From an uncultured Erythrobacter sp. (GTDB taxonomy: Bacteria; Pseudomonadota; Alphaproteobacteria; Sphingomonadales; Sphingomonadaceae): a DNA stretch of 64,000 nt. The DNA lies in assembly GCA_947493165.1 (NCBI GenBank), contig CANLPY010000001.1, forward strand, positions 1,836,501-1,900,500, in the 5' to 3' direction. Under the pieces are notes generated by a model. That model was not told where the DNA came from and made no database searches. It saw nothing but the letters and a program-made list of their open reading frames with translations. Each line of letters begins with the position of its first letter. The stretch's first letter is position 1. The position numbers and the translations under genes are program-made. Shown here piece after piece: positions 28,395 through 37,070 of this stretch.

Positions 28395-29303
28395 TTATTT
28401 GCGGCGATGACGCCATAACTGAAAGAGCACGCCGGGCGCGGCCAGAATTGGATGCCGCTCTCGAAAGGGCGTGACTTCAACCGGCATCCCGGTGTGCCGT
28501 TCAATCTTCCACGCGGCATAGCGGGTTGCACCCTCAAACGTAGTGCTGGCTTTTAGCAGCCGCATAAAATTAAGTGGTTTGCCCATGCGCTGCCGCTTGT
28601 CCCACCATGCGAGTATCGCTGATCTGTCGCCTTCGGTCAGGTTTGGCGTCAATTGCCCCCCCTTGTGCGACACCGCAATGCCCTGCGCGCGCCATGCGAG
28701 TGGCAAAAGCACTGAAAAATGCTCTTCATTAACGCTGAGAATGTCGTTTTCTCGGCCAGTCTTTTCGACCCGAAACTCCGCCTGATAGGTCGCCTGAAAC
28801 AGCGCCCGCCAATAGGCGTCCGCGCTGCCGCTTTTTGGTCCAAGAGCCGCCGCCAGCCGTGCCGCCGTTTTCGCTGCATCAGCGATGGCAGCCGTGACGT
28901 CACACTTGGCGCCATCATCTCCGGTCCAAACCAAAGCGCTGGGCTGCACAAACCGTGCCCAGATTGTCGTATCCGTCAGCTCCCCCGCAGCCGCCTTCGC
29001 AAAGGCTTTCAGCGACATGGCCGCGACCTTAGCCCGCAGCGTTTTGTCGCCAGCCTCTAGTTCATGATAGCTGACGCGCGGCCAGATTTTCTCAACCTGC
29101 TCGCCCGGCGTCAGCACGTAGAAATCGAGCACGCCCTCAAGCGATCCGGTGCGCAGGTTTGAACCGTAAAACAGCACTGCGCGCGCCCCGGCCGCTTCGC
29201 CAAGTGCGGCCGCAAACGCGCGCACCTCGTCCACCGCTGGCGCCGCCAACTGGCTTACAATGCGCTCGGCAAGCGCCGCTGGCGCCTGCGCATCTTCGGT
29301 CAC
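28395..29303 (-). CDS. Nucleotidyltransferase-like protein, possible TAM41-type CDP-diacylglycerol synthase
   Basis: 302 residues, no signal peptide. VLFYGSNLRTG followed by LDFYVL has the form of a nucleotidyltransferase-fold active site (GS plus acidic ligand). The order YGS, LDFYVL, then RAKVAAMSLKAF and IWARFVQPSAL recalls the mitochondrial TAM41/Mmp37 phosphatidate cytidylyltransferases. It overlaps by 4 bases (ATGA) a diacylglycerol kinase gene, whose product, phosphatidic acid, would be its substrate. The TAM41 assignment is by eye and context; only the nucleotidyltransferase-like motif is directly visible. Confidence 0.5.
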   Translation of the reverse strand: MTEDAQAPAALAERIVSQLAAPAVDEVRAFAAALGEAAGARAVLFYGSNLRTGSLEGVLDFYVLTPGEQVEKIWPRVSYHELEAGDKTLRAKVAAMSLKAFAKAAAGELTDTTIWARFVQPSALVWTGDDGAKCDVTAAIADAAKTAARLAAALGPKSGSADAYWRALFQATYQAEFRVEKTGRENDILSVNEEHFSVLLPLAWRAQGIAVSHKGGQLTPNLTEGDRSAILAWWDKRQRMGKPLNFMRLLKASTTFEGATRYAAWKIERHTGMPVEVTPFRERHPILAAPGVLFQLWRHRRK

Positions 29304-30337
29304 GAGGTTACGAATTCCAGCTCTGGGCCTTGTTCCATCCGGTATTTGCCCGAAGGGAACGCTTCACCATCAAGAATAAACGGATCAGCCGTCTCCAGGG
29401 TGAAACGCGACGCGCTGAGTGTATGATAGCCGCGCTCGCGCAAATCTTTGGGCGTAATCGCGCCGGTCACAACCGCTGGCATCATGGCTGTGGTGCGCCG
29501 CGAAATCTGATCAATTGCGAGCAATTTCAGCCCGCTTTTAAGGGCGCCAAAGGGTTTGAGGCCTGCGGGCAGACGTTCCAGCGTGGAAGCGAACAGCAAT
29601 TGCCTCCGCTTGGGATCGCCCATCCCGCTATGCTCCATCGGTGCGCCGCTTGCGCCCAAACGAATGTCCATCTCAGTGCCGCTGCGCCAAGCGTTCTGGC
29701 GTGAGCCGAGGAACATCTGGAGAATGCCCCAGAACACAGTGACACCCACGGCCATAGAGTTGAACGCGCCAAGTCGGTGCGCGCTTTGACCGGATTGTGT
29801 GGCGAGTGTGAACGCACCGCCGCCCAAAATAAAGCCCATCACGCTTGAACGCGGACCATCAAGCGCAGTCACTTTAATTGCGCGGCGACGAATAGTGCGC
29901 CCTTCATCCAGCGCATCAATCGCATTTTGCAGCGACCAATCAAGCGGAACCTCCAGATCGACCGTCAGCGCGTTCGTCTTTCCCTTAGGCAAGACCGCAA
30001 TCGGCGGCCAATCATCGCCGAAAATGCTCTGTCCGCAGGTCAGCACATCGCGCACAGTCCCATCGCCGCCATTGATGACGAGCAAATCGATGCCGCGTTC
30101 AGCCAGACTGGCCAAGGCTTCGGGCAATTGCGCACGGTCGCCGGGCTGCGCGATGAACACATGCGGGGAGATCCCGCAATCAAAGTCGACGCCTTGGTTA
30201 CGGTGGCTGCGCGGGTTGTAGATCACACCCACAGTCGGGGCTTGCCCTGGCTTACGCGCACGCTCAGTTCGGCGTTTTGCACCACGCGCAGCGGCTTCCT
30301 GCGGCATTTGGCTAAATTCGTAAATCGGCGTGGCCAT
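29300..30337 (-). CDS. Diacylglycerol/lipid kinase (DagK/YegS family)
   Basis: 345 residues from the ATG at 30337, which has AGGAG upstream. The kinase catalytic domain shows GVIYNPRSHRN, the nucleotide motif VINGGDGTVRDVL and LPKGKTNALTVDL, followed by the family beta-sandwich domain. It would phosphorylate diacylglycerol or a related lipid at the membrane. Coupling to the nucleotidyltransferase-like gene implies a two-step lipid pathway. Confidence 0.85.
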   Translation of the reverse strand: MATPIYEFSQMPQEAAARGAKRRTERARKPGQAPTVGVIYNPRSHRNQGVDFDCGISPHVFIAQPGDRAQLPEALASLAERGIDLLVINGGDGTVRDVLTCGQSIFGDDWPPIAVLPKGKTNALTVDLEVPLDWSLQNAIDALDEGRTIRRRAIKVTALDGPRSSVMGFILGGGAFTLATQSGQSAHRLGAFNSMAVGVTVFWGILQMFLGSRQNAWRSGTEMDIRLGASGAPMEHSGMGDPKRRQLLFASTLERLPAGLKPFGALKSGLKLLAIDQISRRTTAMMPAVVTGAITPKDLRERGYHTLSASRFTLETADPFILDGEAFPSGKYRMEQGPELEFVTS

Positions 30338-30548
30338 GAGGCGCTCCTAGCCGCAACAGCGTGAACACTGCCAGAAAATTCTTGTGTTTATCGTGGTGCG
30401 GTCAGGCAGGGTCCTGCGTTACATCGGCGCTTTTGCGTATTTTGCTAGTATTGCCAACGCGGCGGAACGCCGCAATTGCGCAAGCGGGCGCCATACAGAG
30501 GGCAATTCGCGCTGTTTCGTTTTAGCAAAGCTGCGCTAAAGTGCCCGC

Positions 30549-31772
30549 ATGCTGAAATCCGCCCTAATTGACGCCGCCCGTGACCTCGCGCCTGACATTG
30601 TCTCGCTGCGCCGGGCAATCCATGCAGAACCAGAGTTAGGACTAGAGACGCCCAAAACGCTCGCCAAAGTCCGCGCGGCGCTGGATGATATCGACCTTGA
30701 ATGGCGCACGGGCACATCCTGCACCGGCGCGGTCGCGACGCTTAAAGGTTCAAAACCAGCCAATGAAGGCCGCGGGCGCGTGCTTTTGCGCGGCGATATG
30801 GACGCGCTGCCGATGGATGAGAAAACCGATCTGGAATTCGCCTCCACCATTCCGGGCCGGATGCATGCCTGCGGGCATGACACCCACACTGCCATGCTGG
30901 TCGGGGCGGCGCGGATTTTGGCGGCGAAACGCGAGGATATCGCAGGCGAGATCGACTTCATGTTTCAGCCTGGTGAGGAGGGGTATCATGGCGCGCGCTT
31001 TATGCTCGATGATGGCCTACTCGGCGGCAATGAAGAACGTCCACTGCCCGGCGCCGCCTTCGCTTTGCACATCATGCCAAACGCACCATTTGGCGTAATC
31101 GGCGGAAGAGCAGGACCCTTGATGGCGGCTGCGGACCAATTCACGATCACGGTGAAGGGCCAAGGCGGGCACGCCTCTATGCCGCATGATTGCGTTGATC
31201 CTGTCCCAGCCGCTGCAGCTATCGTTGGCGCGGTTCAGGCGATGGTGACGCGCCGTTTCAATGCGGCGAGCGCGGTCGTTGTGACTGTCACGCAAATTCA
31301 CGCGGGCACAGCGCACAATGTCATCCCCGACGATGCGGTGGTGGCGGGCACAATGCGCACGCTCACAGCTGAAAACCGGGCTAAGGTTCACGCCCTGATT
31401 GCCGAGGTCGCAGCCAGCACCGCTGCGGCGTACGGCGTTTCAGCAGAATGTGAGATTGAGCACGGCTTTCCTGTGACAGTGTGCGATGAGCGCGCGGTGA
31501 CGCTGGGTGCAAAGGTCTCCCGCGAGCTTGGCGGCGATGGAGCCTGGCGCGACCTGCCCAACCCGATCATGGGCGCAGAGGACTTTTCATACGTGCTGGA
31601 AAAAGTGCCGGGCGCGATGTTCTTTTTGGGCGTCGCGCCGCAAGGCAAAGATTGGAGCGCGTGCTGCGCAATCCACTCGCCGCGCATGCATGTCGATGAA
31701 AATGCATTGCCGATGGGCGCTGCAACACTGGCAGGCTGCGCGCTGGAATTTCTCGATCACGGCTGGACATAA
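30549..31772 (+). CDS. M20 family amidohydrolase (hippurate/N-acyl amino acid hydrolase type)
   Basis: 407 residues, cytoplasmic. Metal-site motifs HACGHDTHTAML, FMFQPGEEGYHGARFML, ALHIMPN and the late MGAEDFSYVL with a final histidine-containing AIHSPRMHVDE are complete. The dimerisation domain lies about 190-300 (GQGGHASMPHDCVDP). It removes acyl groups from amino acids or similar amides. Single gene. Confidence 0.9.
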   Translation: MLKSALIDAARDLAPDIVSLRRAIHAEPELGLETPKTLAKVRAALDDIDLEWRTGTSCTGAVATLKGSKPANEGRGRVLLRGDMDALPMDEKTDLEFASTIPGRMHACGHDTHTAMLVGAARILAAKREDIAGEIDFMFQPGEEGYHGARFMLDDGLLGGNEERPLPGAAFALHIMPNAPFGVIGGRAGPLMAAADQFTITVKGQGGHASMPHDCVDPVPAAAAIVGAVQAMVTRRFNAASAVVVTVTQIHAGTAHNVIPDDAVVAGTMRTLTAENRAKVHALIAEVAASTAAAYGVSAECEIEHGFPVTVCDERAVTLGAKVSRELGGDGAWRDLPNPIMGAEDFSYVLEKVPGAMFFLGVAPQGKDWSACCAIHSPRMHVDENALPMGAATLAGCALEFLDHGWT

Positions 31773-31806
31773 AGCGAAGAACCAAGCGAGCCGCGCCGAT
31801 GAATAA

Positions 31807-31979
31807 TCAAGCGCTGCTATCGCTGTGAAGCACCCCGACTTGCATCACCAGAATGCGGTCAGCAGCGGCGATAGTTTCTTGCCGGTGCGCGGTGACTGTG
31901 CCTGCCGTTGTCGCGCTAAGCGTATAGAAGCGCGCGCTCTCATTGCCTGCGGCTTGCTGCACCGCGCCCCAACTGCTCA
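31807..31979 (-). pseudogene. Possible remnant of an ABC transporter ATPase C-terminus
   Basis: Between the M20 gene and the LacI gene, one minus-strand frame is open for about 57 codons to a TGA at 31807-31809 and ends TVTAHRQETIAAADRILVMQ, then VGVL. That closely resembles the H-loop region of an ABC exporter ATPase (AHR.ETI..ADRILV). No start codon, Walker A or signature motif remains, and the frame runs into lacI. I read it as a decayed gene end; chance similarity is possible. Confidence 0.4.
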
Positions 31980-33014
31980 AGCGGTCTCGCGTACAATCAG
32001 ATGAGGGGGCAGAACGAGGCTTTCAGTGTCTTCGCCATTCAATCGCCGCAGCAGAAGATCAACCAAACCCTTTGCACCAGCTGCGATGTCTTGCCTGACT
32101 GTCGTGAGAGGCGGCGCCGTCTGGCTTGAGATCGGTAAATCGTCGAACCCCACGACCTTCAATTGACTGGGAATTGCAATACTGCGGTCGCGAAGCTCTT
32201 TGAGGCAGGTGACAGCGATTGTGTCGGTCGCCGCAAAGATGCCGTCGATCTCTCCTTCGATCTTGCCCAAATGCGCCGCGATCTCTTCGCCGGTCCGATC
32301 CGGCGCCAGATGTGTTGGAAGGGCGCGGATTGATACACCCAACTTTTTCGCGACTTCTTTCGCGCCGGCATAGCGGGCTGCAAACTCTATCGGCTGCGTG
32401 TCCCCCAGAAAGGCGAGCCTCTTAGCCCCCGACGCAATGAGCCTTTCAGCGGCGAGCTTACCGCCTAAACGATTGTCGGAACCAACAACGCAGTGCCGCT
32501 GACCTTCTTGATGGTTCCCCCAAACGACCATCGGTAGGTAGCCATCTGCCACGTCGTCGATCCGCTCAAACTGGTCGGACTGTCCTATCACAATTACGCC
32601 ATCGACCATGCCTGAGCCGATGAACCGGTCGAGCCAATCCTCATCCTGAGCGGGAATGACACGCCTCAGCATAAGGTCATAGCCCTTCTCAGTAAGCTCG
32701 TCCGCCAGATGGCCGAGCAGGGTCATGAAGAATGTGTCCGAGATCTGCTGTCTCACGTCATGACCGAGCGGGATTGCAACGCCAATAACGCCGGTCTTTT
32801 GCCTTCGCAGCTTGCTCGCCATCTGGTTCGGTCGAAAGCCATGTTCGCGTGCGATGGCTTCGATCTTCTCACGCGTTTTCGCATTGACGAGACTGTTGCC
32901 AGCAAGTGCGCGCGACACAGTGCCAGGCGAAACACCCGCAATCTTGGCAAGGTCAGCAAGGGTGCGAACTTTGGTCGCGCTTCTTGCCAGATTTTGAGCG
33001 TCTGAACCGGTCAT
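31977..33014 (-). CDS. LacI family regulator of the sucrose locus
   Basis: 345 residues. The HTH begins at about residue 18 (TLADLAKIAGVSPGTVSRAL) and the hinge has RPNQMASKLRR; the rest is the periplasmic-binding-like effector domain. It is 9 bases downstream of the MFS sugar transporter gene in the same direction, and two operator-like palindromes of LacI type lie in the divergent promoter region at 34.4 kb. It probably represses the transporter, receptor, sucrase and fructokinase until a sugar (sucrose, fructose or a phosphate) binds. Confidence 0.88.
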   Translation of the reverse strand: MTGSDAQNLARSATKVRTLADLAKIAGVSPGTVSRALAGNSLVNAKTREKIEAIAREHGFRPNQMASKLRRQKTGVIGVAIPLGHDVRQQISDTFFMTLLGHLADELTEKGYDLMLRRVIPAQDEDWLDRFIGSGMVDGVIVIGQSDQFERIDDVADGYLPMVVWGNHQEGQRHCVVGSDNRLGGKLAAERLIASGAKRLAFLGDTQPIEFAARYAGAKEVAKKLGVSIRALPTHLAPDRTGEEIAAHLGKIEGEIDGIFAATDTIAVTCLKELRDRSIAIPSQLKVVGFDDLPISSQTAPPLTTVRQDIAAGAKGLVDLLLRRLNGEDTESLVLPPHLIVRETA

Positions 33015-33023
33015 TCCTGCCTC

Positions 33024-34358
33024 TTAGTCCGCAAACGCTTTTTGTTCACGAGGAACTCTGTGACCCGCATCTACAAAAAGGGTCGCGATTGCACCAACGA
33101 TCATTAGCGCGCCGCCCAGCATCAGTACATTGCGCGGATCACCTCCCAGCACAGGATTGTATATCAGCGGCATTGTGAGTGTCTGGAACAGCATCGGGAT
33201 CACGATGAACATGTTGAAGATGCCCATGTATATGCCATTGCGCTCTGCAGGGATTGAATCGGCCAGCATCACATAGGTGTTGCCCATCATACCTGCCCAA
33301 CCAATGCCGATACCGAGCATGAGCGTGAAAAGGGCCGTCGATGTTCCCACCCCGGGGATAAGCAACATAGCCACGCCTGATGCGGTGAGGCAGACAGCAT
33401 GGACCGTGCGAGCGCCCAGCTTTGCCACGATCGGGATCAGCAGCAACGCCCCCACGAACGCTATGAAGTTATACAATGCGCCGGCCTGCTGTGTGGTCAG
33501 CGTCGCTTCGCGGAACGCCGCACTTGAGGGATCGGATGTATCGTAAAGCGAGCGCCCTACCGCGAACGTGATGTATTGCCAGTAAGCGAACATGGCATAC
33601 CATTGGCACAGCATTGCAAGCGCGAGTTGGCGCATTGGTTTGGGCATGTCACGGATCGCATCGACAATTTCCGCAAACGTATCTTTCACGGTCAGCGGCT
33701 TCTGCTCGAGAACCGCCTTTTCATCATCGGTCATAGGCAATTCTGGAACGCGCCAGACCGACCAGACGATCGTCGAAATGGATAAGATTGCACCGATGAT
33801 AAAGGCGATGCGAACGATTACCGGAATGCCGTTATCATCCAGCACGTCTTGCGCGATGAAAGCCGTGAGCAGGGTAGGGGCGAGATAGGACAGGGTTTGG
33901 GCAAGGCCGGTGAAAGCACTTTGGGTCAAAAACCCGATTGAACGCTGAGCGGGTAACAGCCTGTCCGCGACATAGGCACGGTAGGGCTCCATTGTGATGT
34001 TGTTGCCCGCGTCCAAAATCCAAAGGAGCGACGCTGCCATCCAAAGGGTGGAGGAATACGGCATGAAGAATAGGCTGATCGTGCAGATGATTGCGCCGAT
34101 TAGGAAATAAGGCGTCCGTCGTCCAAACCGCGAGTTTGTGCGATCGCTCATAGCGCCAACGATCGGCTGGATGATGAGGCCGGTCATAGGACCCGCAAGC
34201 CACAAAAGTGGCATGGTTGCTTCATCCGCCCCGAGAAACCCGTAGATCGGCCCCATATTGGCTTGCTGCAGGCCGAAACTGAATTGCAGGCCGAAAAACC
34301 CGATATTCATTTCGATGATTCGCAGCAAAGAAAGCCGTGGTTTTACCGCGGTTTGCAT
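33024..34358 (-). CDS. MFS sugar transporter (SLC45/SUT-like)
   Basis: 444 residues with 12 membrane helices. The start (MNIGFFGLQFSFGLQQANMGPIY), PIVGAMSDRTNSRFGRRTPY and DAGNNITMEPYRAYVAD are typical of the GPH/SUT-type sucrose and maltose porters of Sphingomonadales and Caulobacter. It likely brings sucrose across the inner membrane with protons. It is divergent from the TonB receptor and shares its operator region. Confidence 0.85.
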   Translation of the reverse strand: MQTAVKPRLSLLRIIEMNIGFFGLQFSFGLQQANMGPIYGFLGADEATMPLLWLAGPMTGLIIQPIVGAMSDRTNSRFGRRTPYFLIGAIICTISLFFMPYSSTLWMAASLLWILDAGNNITMEPYRAYVADRLLPAQRSIGFLTQSAFTGLAQTLSYLAPTLLTAFIAQDVLDDNGIPVIVRIAFIIGAILSISTIVWSVWRVPELPMTDDEKAVLEQKPLTVKDTFAEIVDAIRDMPKPMRQLALAMLCQWYAMFAYWQYITFAVGRSLYDTSDPSSAAFREATLTTQQAGALYNFIAFVGALLLIPIVAKLGARTVHAVCLTASGVAMLLIPGVGTSTALFTLMLGIGIGWAGMMGNTYVMLADSIPAERNGIYMGIFNMFIVIPMLFQTLTMPLIYNPVLGGDPRNVLMLGGALMIVGAIATLFVDAGHRVPREQKAFAD

Positions 34359-34429
34359 AGTCTCAAATCCTCTCCTTCGCCGTTATGTAATCGGCGTTGT
34401 GGCATTTTCGTGACATAGATTGCGTAGGA

Positions 34430-34445
34430 TTGCAATCGTTTGCAT
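34430..34445. promoter_or_regulatory. LacI-type operator, imperfect copy
   Basis: TTGCAATCGTTTGCAT is a near copy of the perfect palindrome 24 bases further on. It lies between the divergent MFS and TonB receptor genes. The central CG and A/T-flanked half-sites are typical of LacI-family operators. Confidence 0.65.
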
Positions 34446-34453
34446 TTTTACTG

Positions 34454-34469
34454 TTGCAATCGATTGCAA
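34454..34469. promoter_or_regulatory. LacI-type operator, perfect palindrome
   Basis: TTGCAATCGATTGCAA is a perfect 16-base palindrome with the central CG expected for LacI-family operators. It is 60 bases before the TonB receptor start. With the imperfect copy centred 24 bases away it could bind two dimers and control both divergent genes. Confidence 0.75.
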
Positions 34470-34529
34470 TCGGACTATCCAAGATAGCGAATCGCGCAAA
34501 ATGGTGCGACCACAAAGGAGAGATTTGCC

Positions 34530-36983
34530 ATGAAATTCCGTCACGCTTTGGCCTTTGGCGTCGCGCTAAGTGCCTTTTCCACCCCTGCCTTTGCACAAGA
34601 CGCGGATGTTGCGTCCGACGAGGGTGCTGATGAGGGCAATGTGATCATTGTAACGGCCGTTGCGCGCGGCCAAAACCGGCTCGAAAGTTCGGTTTCGGTC
34701 AGTACTGTCGGAGCAGAGCAGATCGCTGATCTTGCTCCGCCTTCTGCAGCAGACCTTATTCGTCAGATCCCTGGTATTCGCTCAGAAGCGTCCGGCGGTG
34801 AAGGCAACGCAAATATCGCCGTGCGCGGTCTGCCCGTCTCCACCGGCGGTGCGCGCTATATCCAGTTACAAGAAGATGGACTGCCAGTTCTCGAATTTGG
34901 CGACATCATCTTCGGCAATGCGGACAACTTCCTGCGCGCTGATCGCAATGTCGCGCGCGTTGAAGCGGTTCGCGGTGGATCGGCCTCTACTTTCGCGTCG
35001 AACGCCCCAGGCGGTGTGATCAACTTCATTTCAAAGACTGGAGAGCGCGAAGGTGGTGCAATCCAGGGCACTGTTGGTCTCGACTTTGAAAACTATCGCG
35101 TCGATTTCGACTATGGTGCGCCGCTCGCTGACGATCTCTACTTCCATGTCGGCGGCTTCTATCGCACTGGCGAAGGCCCGCGCGACATCGGCTTTAATGG
35201 TTTTGACGGTGGGCAGCTAAAGGCCAACATTACCAAGGAATTTGATGGCGGCTATGTTCGCTTCCACGCCAAGTTCCTTGATGACAGCACGCCCACGATC
35301 CTGCCGCAGCCGGTCTTTGTCGGTGGCACCGATAGCGACCCAGACTACAATGCAATTCCTGGGTTCGATCCGCGTTCGGACTCGCTCTACAGCCCGTTGA
35401 TCACCACCGCTCTGACGCTCGACGGCGGCAACAATCCGACCACTTTCAACATCAACGATGGCCTCTCAGTTGAATCGCAAGCTTTCGGTGTTGAGGCGGA
35501 AATCGACGTAGGCTCTGGTTGGACACTGACCAACCGCTTCCGTTATGCAAACAATTCCGGCAGCTTTGTTTCGCCTTTCCCTGCAAGCGCAGGCGCGGCC
35601 CAGGATATCGCGGATGGCATTGGCGGCGCGGGCTCTAGTATCGTTTTTGCAAGCGGCCCTAATGCGGGTTCAGTCGCGGACGCGGGCAGCATTGGCGGCA
35701 ATGGCTTGCTGACAAACGTTGTTCTCTTCAACACGCGTTTGAACAGCCTCGACAATGTCACCAACGATTTCCGAATCAATAAAGATTTCGATTTCGGTGC
35801 AGGTTCAGCGATCTTCACGACTGGCTTCTACTTTTCACGGCAGGACGTTGACACCGACTGGCTGTGGACCTCTTTCGTCCAAACGGTCGAAGGTGATGGC
35901 AATGCGGCCCTCGTCGACATTGTCGACGCTGGCGGCGATACGGTCACACAGAACGGCGTGGTCGGCTTTGGCGCAAACTTCTTTGGCAATTGCTGCCGCC
36001 GCAATTACGATGTGCAATACAGCACCTATGCGCCCTTCGCATCGCTTGCGCTTGAATTTGACCGCCTGACAATCGATGCCAGCATTCGCTACGATTATGG
36101 CGATGCCAACGGCACGATCACCGGCGACGGTCCGATTACCAGCTTTGACTTCGATAATGATGGCAACATTAGCCCGGCTGAGGCGCAAACAAGTGTGCTA
36201 CCTCTCGGCAGCGCTAGTCCGGTCAATTACGACTTCGACTATTTCTCATGGTCTATCGGCGCGAATTATCTGCTGACGGACGATCTTGGTGTCTTTGCGC
36301 GCTACAGCCAAGGCGGACGCCACACCGCGGATCGGAGCCTGTTCTCACCAGCGGTCAGCACCGTTGATGGAGGTCTGCCTGGCGGCGATGATGGCGTTAT
36401 TGCGGACGTGAACCAGCTGGAGCTCGGCCTGAAATATCAAGGCAGTGGTTTCTCAGCCTATGCGACCGGGTTTTTCGCTGAAACAAGCGAGACGAACGTC
36501 GAAATTGCTCCATTGCTGCTGACCGACACAGACTTTGAAGCTTACGGGATCGAACTTGAAGGTTCGTACTCGAATGGACCGTTCACTCTAAGCGCTGGTG
36601 CCACTTGGACTGATGCCGAAATCACAGACTCGCTCAACGCAGCAGTCGTCGGCAACACGCCGCGCCGTCAGGCCGACTTTGTCTATCAAGCAACGGCGCA
36701 ATATGATGACGGCTTCTTCAAAGCGGGCGCCAATTTTATCGGCACTACGGACAGCTTCACGCAGGATAGCAATCAGCTTGAGCTTCCCGCCTACACACAG
36801 GTCAACGCCTACCTTGCGGTGCGTCCGGTCGACCGTGTCGAGGTTGCGCTTAATGCAAACAATTTGTTCAACGCATTTGGCTACACCGAGGCAGAAGAAG
36901 GATCGATCCCGGCCAACGGTATCGTCCGGGCGCGCTCGATCGCAGGGCGCACAGTCTCTGCGTCGGTACGTTTCGATTTCTAA
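34530..36983 (+). CDS. TonB-dependent outer-membrane receptor, probably for sucrose
   Basis: 817 residues. Signal peptide (HALAFGVALSAFSTPAFAQ), plug domain from about 40 (NVIIVTAVARGQNRLESSVSVS as a TonB-box-like segment, RQIPGIRSEAS, NIAVRGLPVS, VEAVRGGSASTFASNAPGGVINFI), then a 22-strand barrel ending in SASVRFDF with terminal aromatic. AGGAG at 34517-34521 is well placed. Context (sucrase, fructokinase, LacI) makes sucrose the likely ligand, as in the Sux loci of Xanthomonas and Caulobacter. Confidence 0.9.
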   Translation: MKFRHALAFGVALSAFSTPAFAQDADVASDEGADEGNVIIVTAVARGQNRLESSVSVSTVGAEQIADLAPPSAADLIRQIPGIRSEASGGEGNANIAVRGLPVSTGGARYIQLQEDGLPVLEFGDIIFGNADNFLRADRNVARVEAVRGGSASTFASNAPGGVINFISKTGEREGGAIQGTVGLDFENYRVDFDYGAPLADDLYFHVGGFYRTGEGPRDIGFNGFDGGQLKANITKEFDGGYVRFHAKFLDDSTPTILPQPVFVGGTDSDPDYNAIPGFDPRSDSLYSPLITTALTLDGGNNPTTFNINDGLSVESQAFGVEAEIDVGSGWTLTNRFRYANNSGSFVSPFPASAGAAQDIADGIGGAGSSIVFASGPNAGSVADAGSIGGNGLLTNVVLFNTRLNSLDNVTNDFRINKDFDFGAGSAIFTTGFYFSRQDVDTDWLWTSFVQTVEGDGNAALVDIVDAGGDTVTQNGVVGFGANFFGNCCRRNYDVQYSTYAPFASLALEFDRLTIDASIRYDYGDANGTITGDGPITSFDFDNDGNISPAEAQTSVLPLGSASPVNYDFDYFSWSIGANYLLTDDLGVFARYSQGGRHTADRSLFSPAVSTVDGGLPGGDDGVIADVNQLELGLKYQGSGFSAYATGFFAETSETNVEIAPLLLTDTDFEAYGIELEGSYSNGPFTLSAGATWTDAEITDSLNAAVVGNTPRRQADFVYQATAQYDDGFFKAGANFIGTTDSFTQDSNQLELPAYTQVNAYLAVRPVDRVEVALNANNLFNAFGYTEAEEGSIPANGIVRARSIAGRTVSASVRFDF

Positions 36984-37070
36984 ATCGACGATTTTAGGGC
37001 CAGCTGGCGATCACCTCACGCTCGCCAGCTGGCCCTTACGCTTTTGATATCCTTTGCCTAGAGTGTCGTT

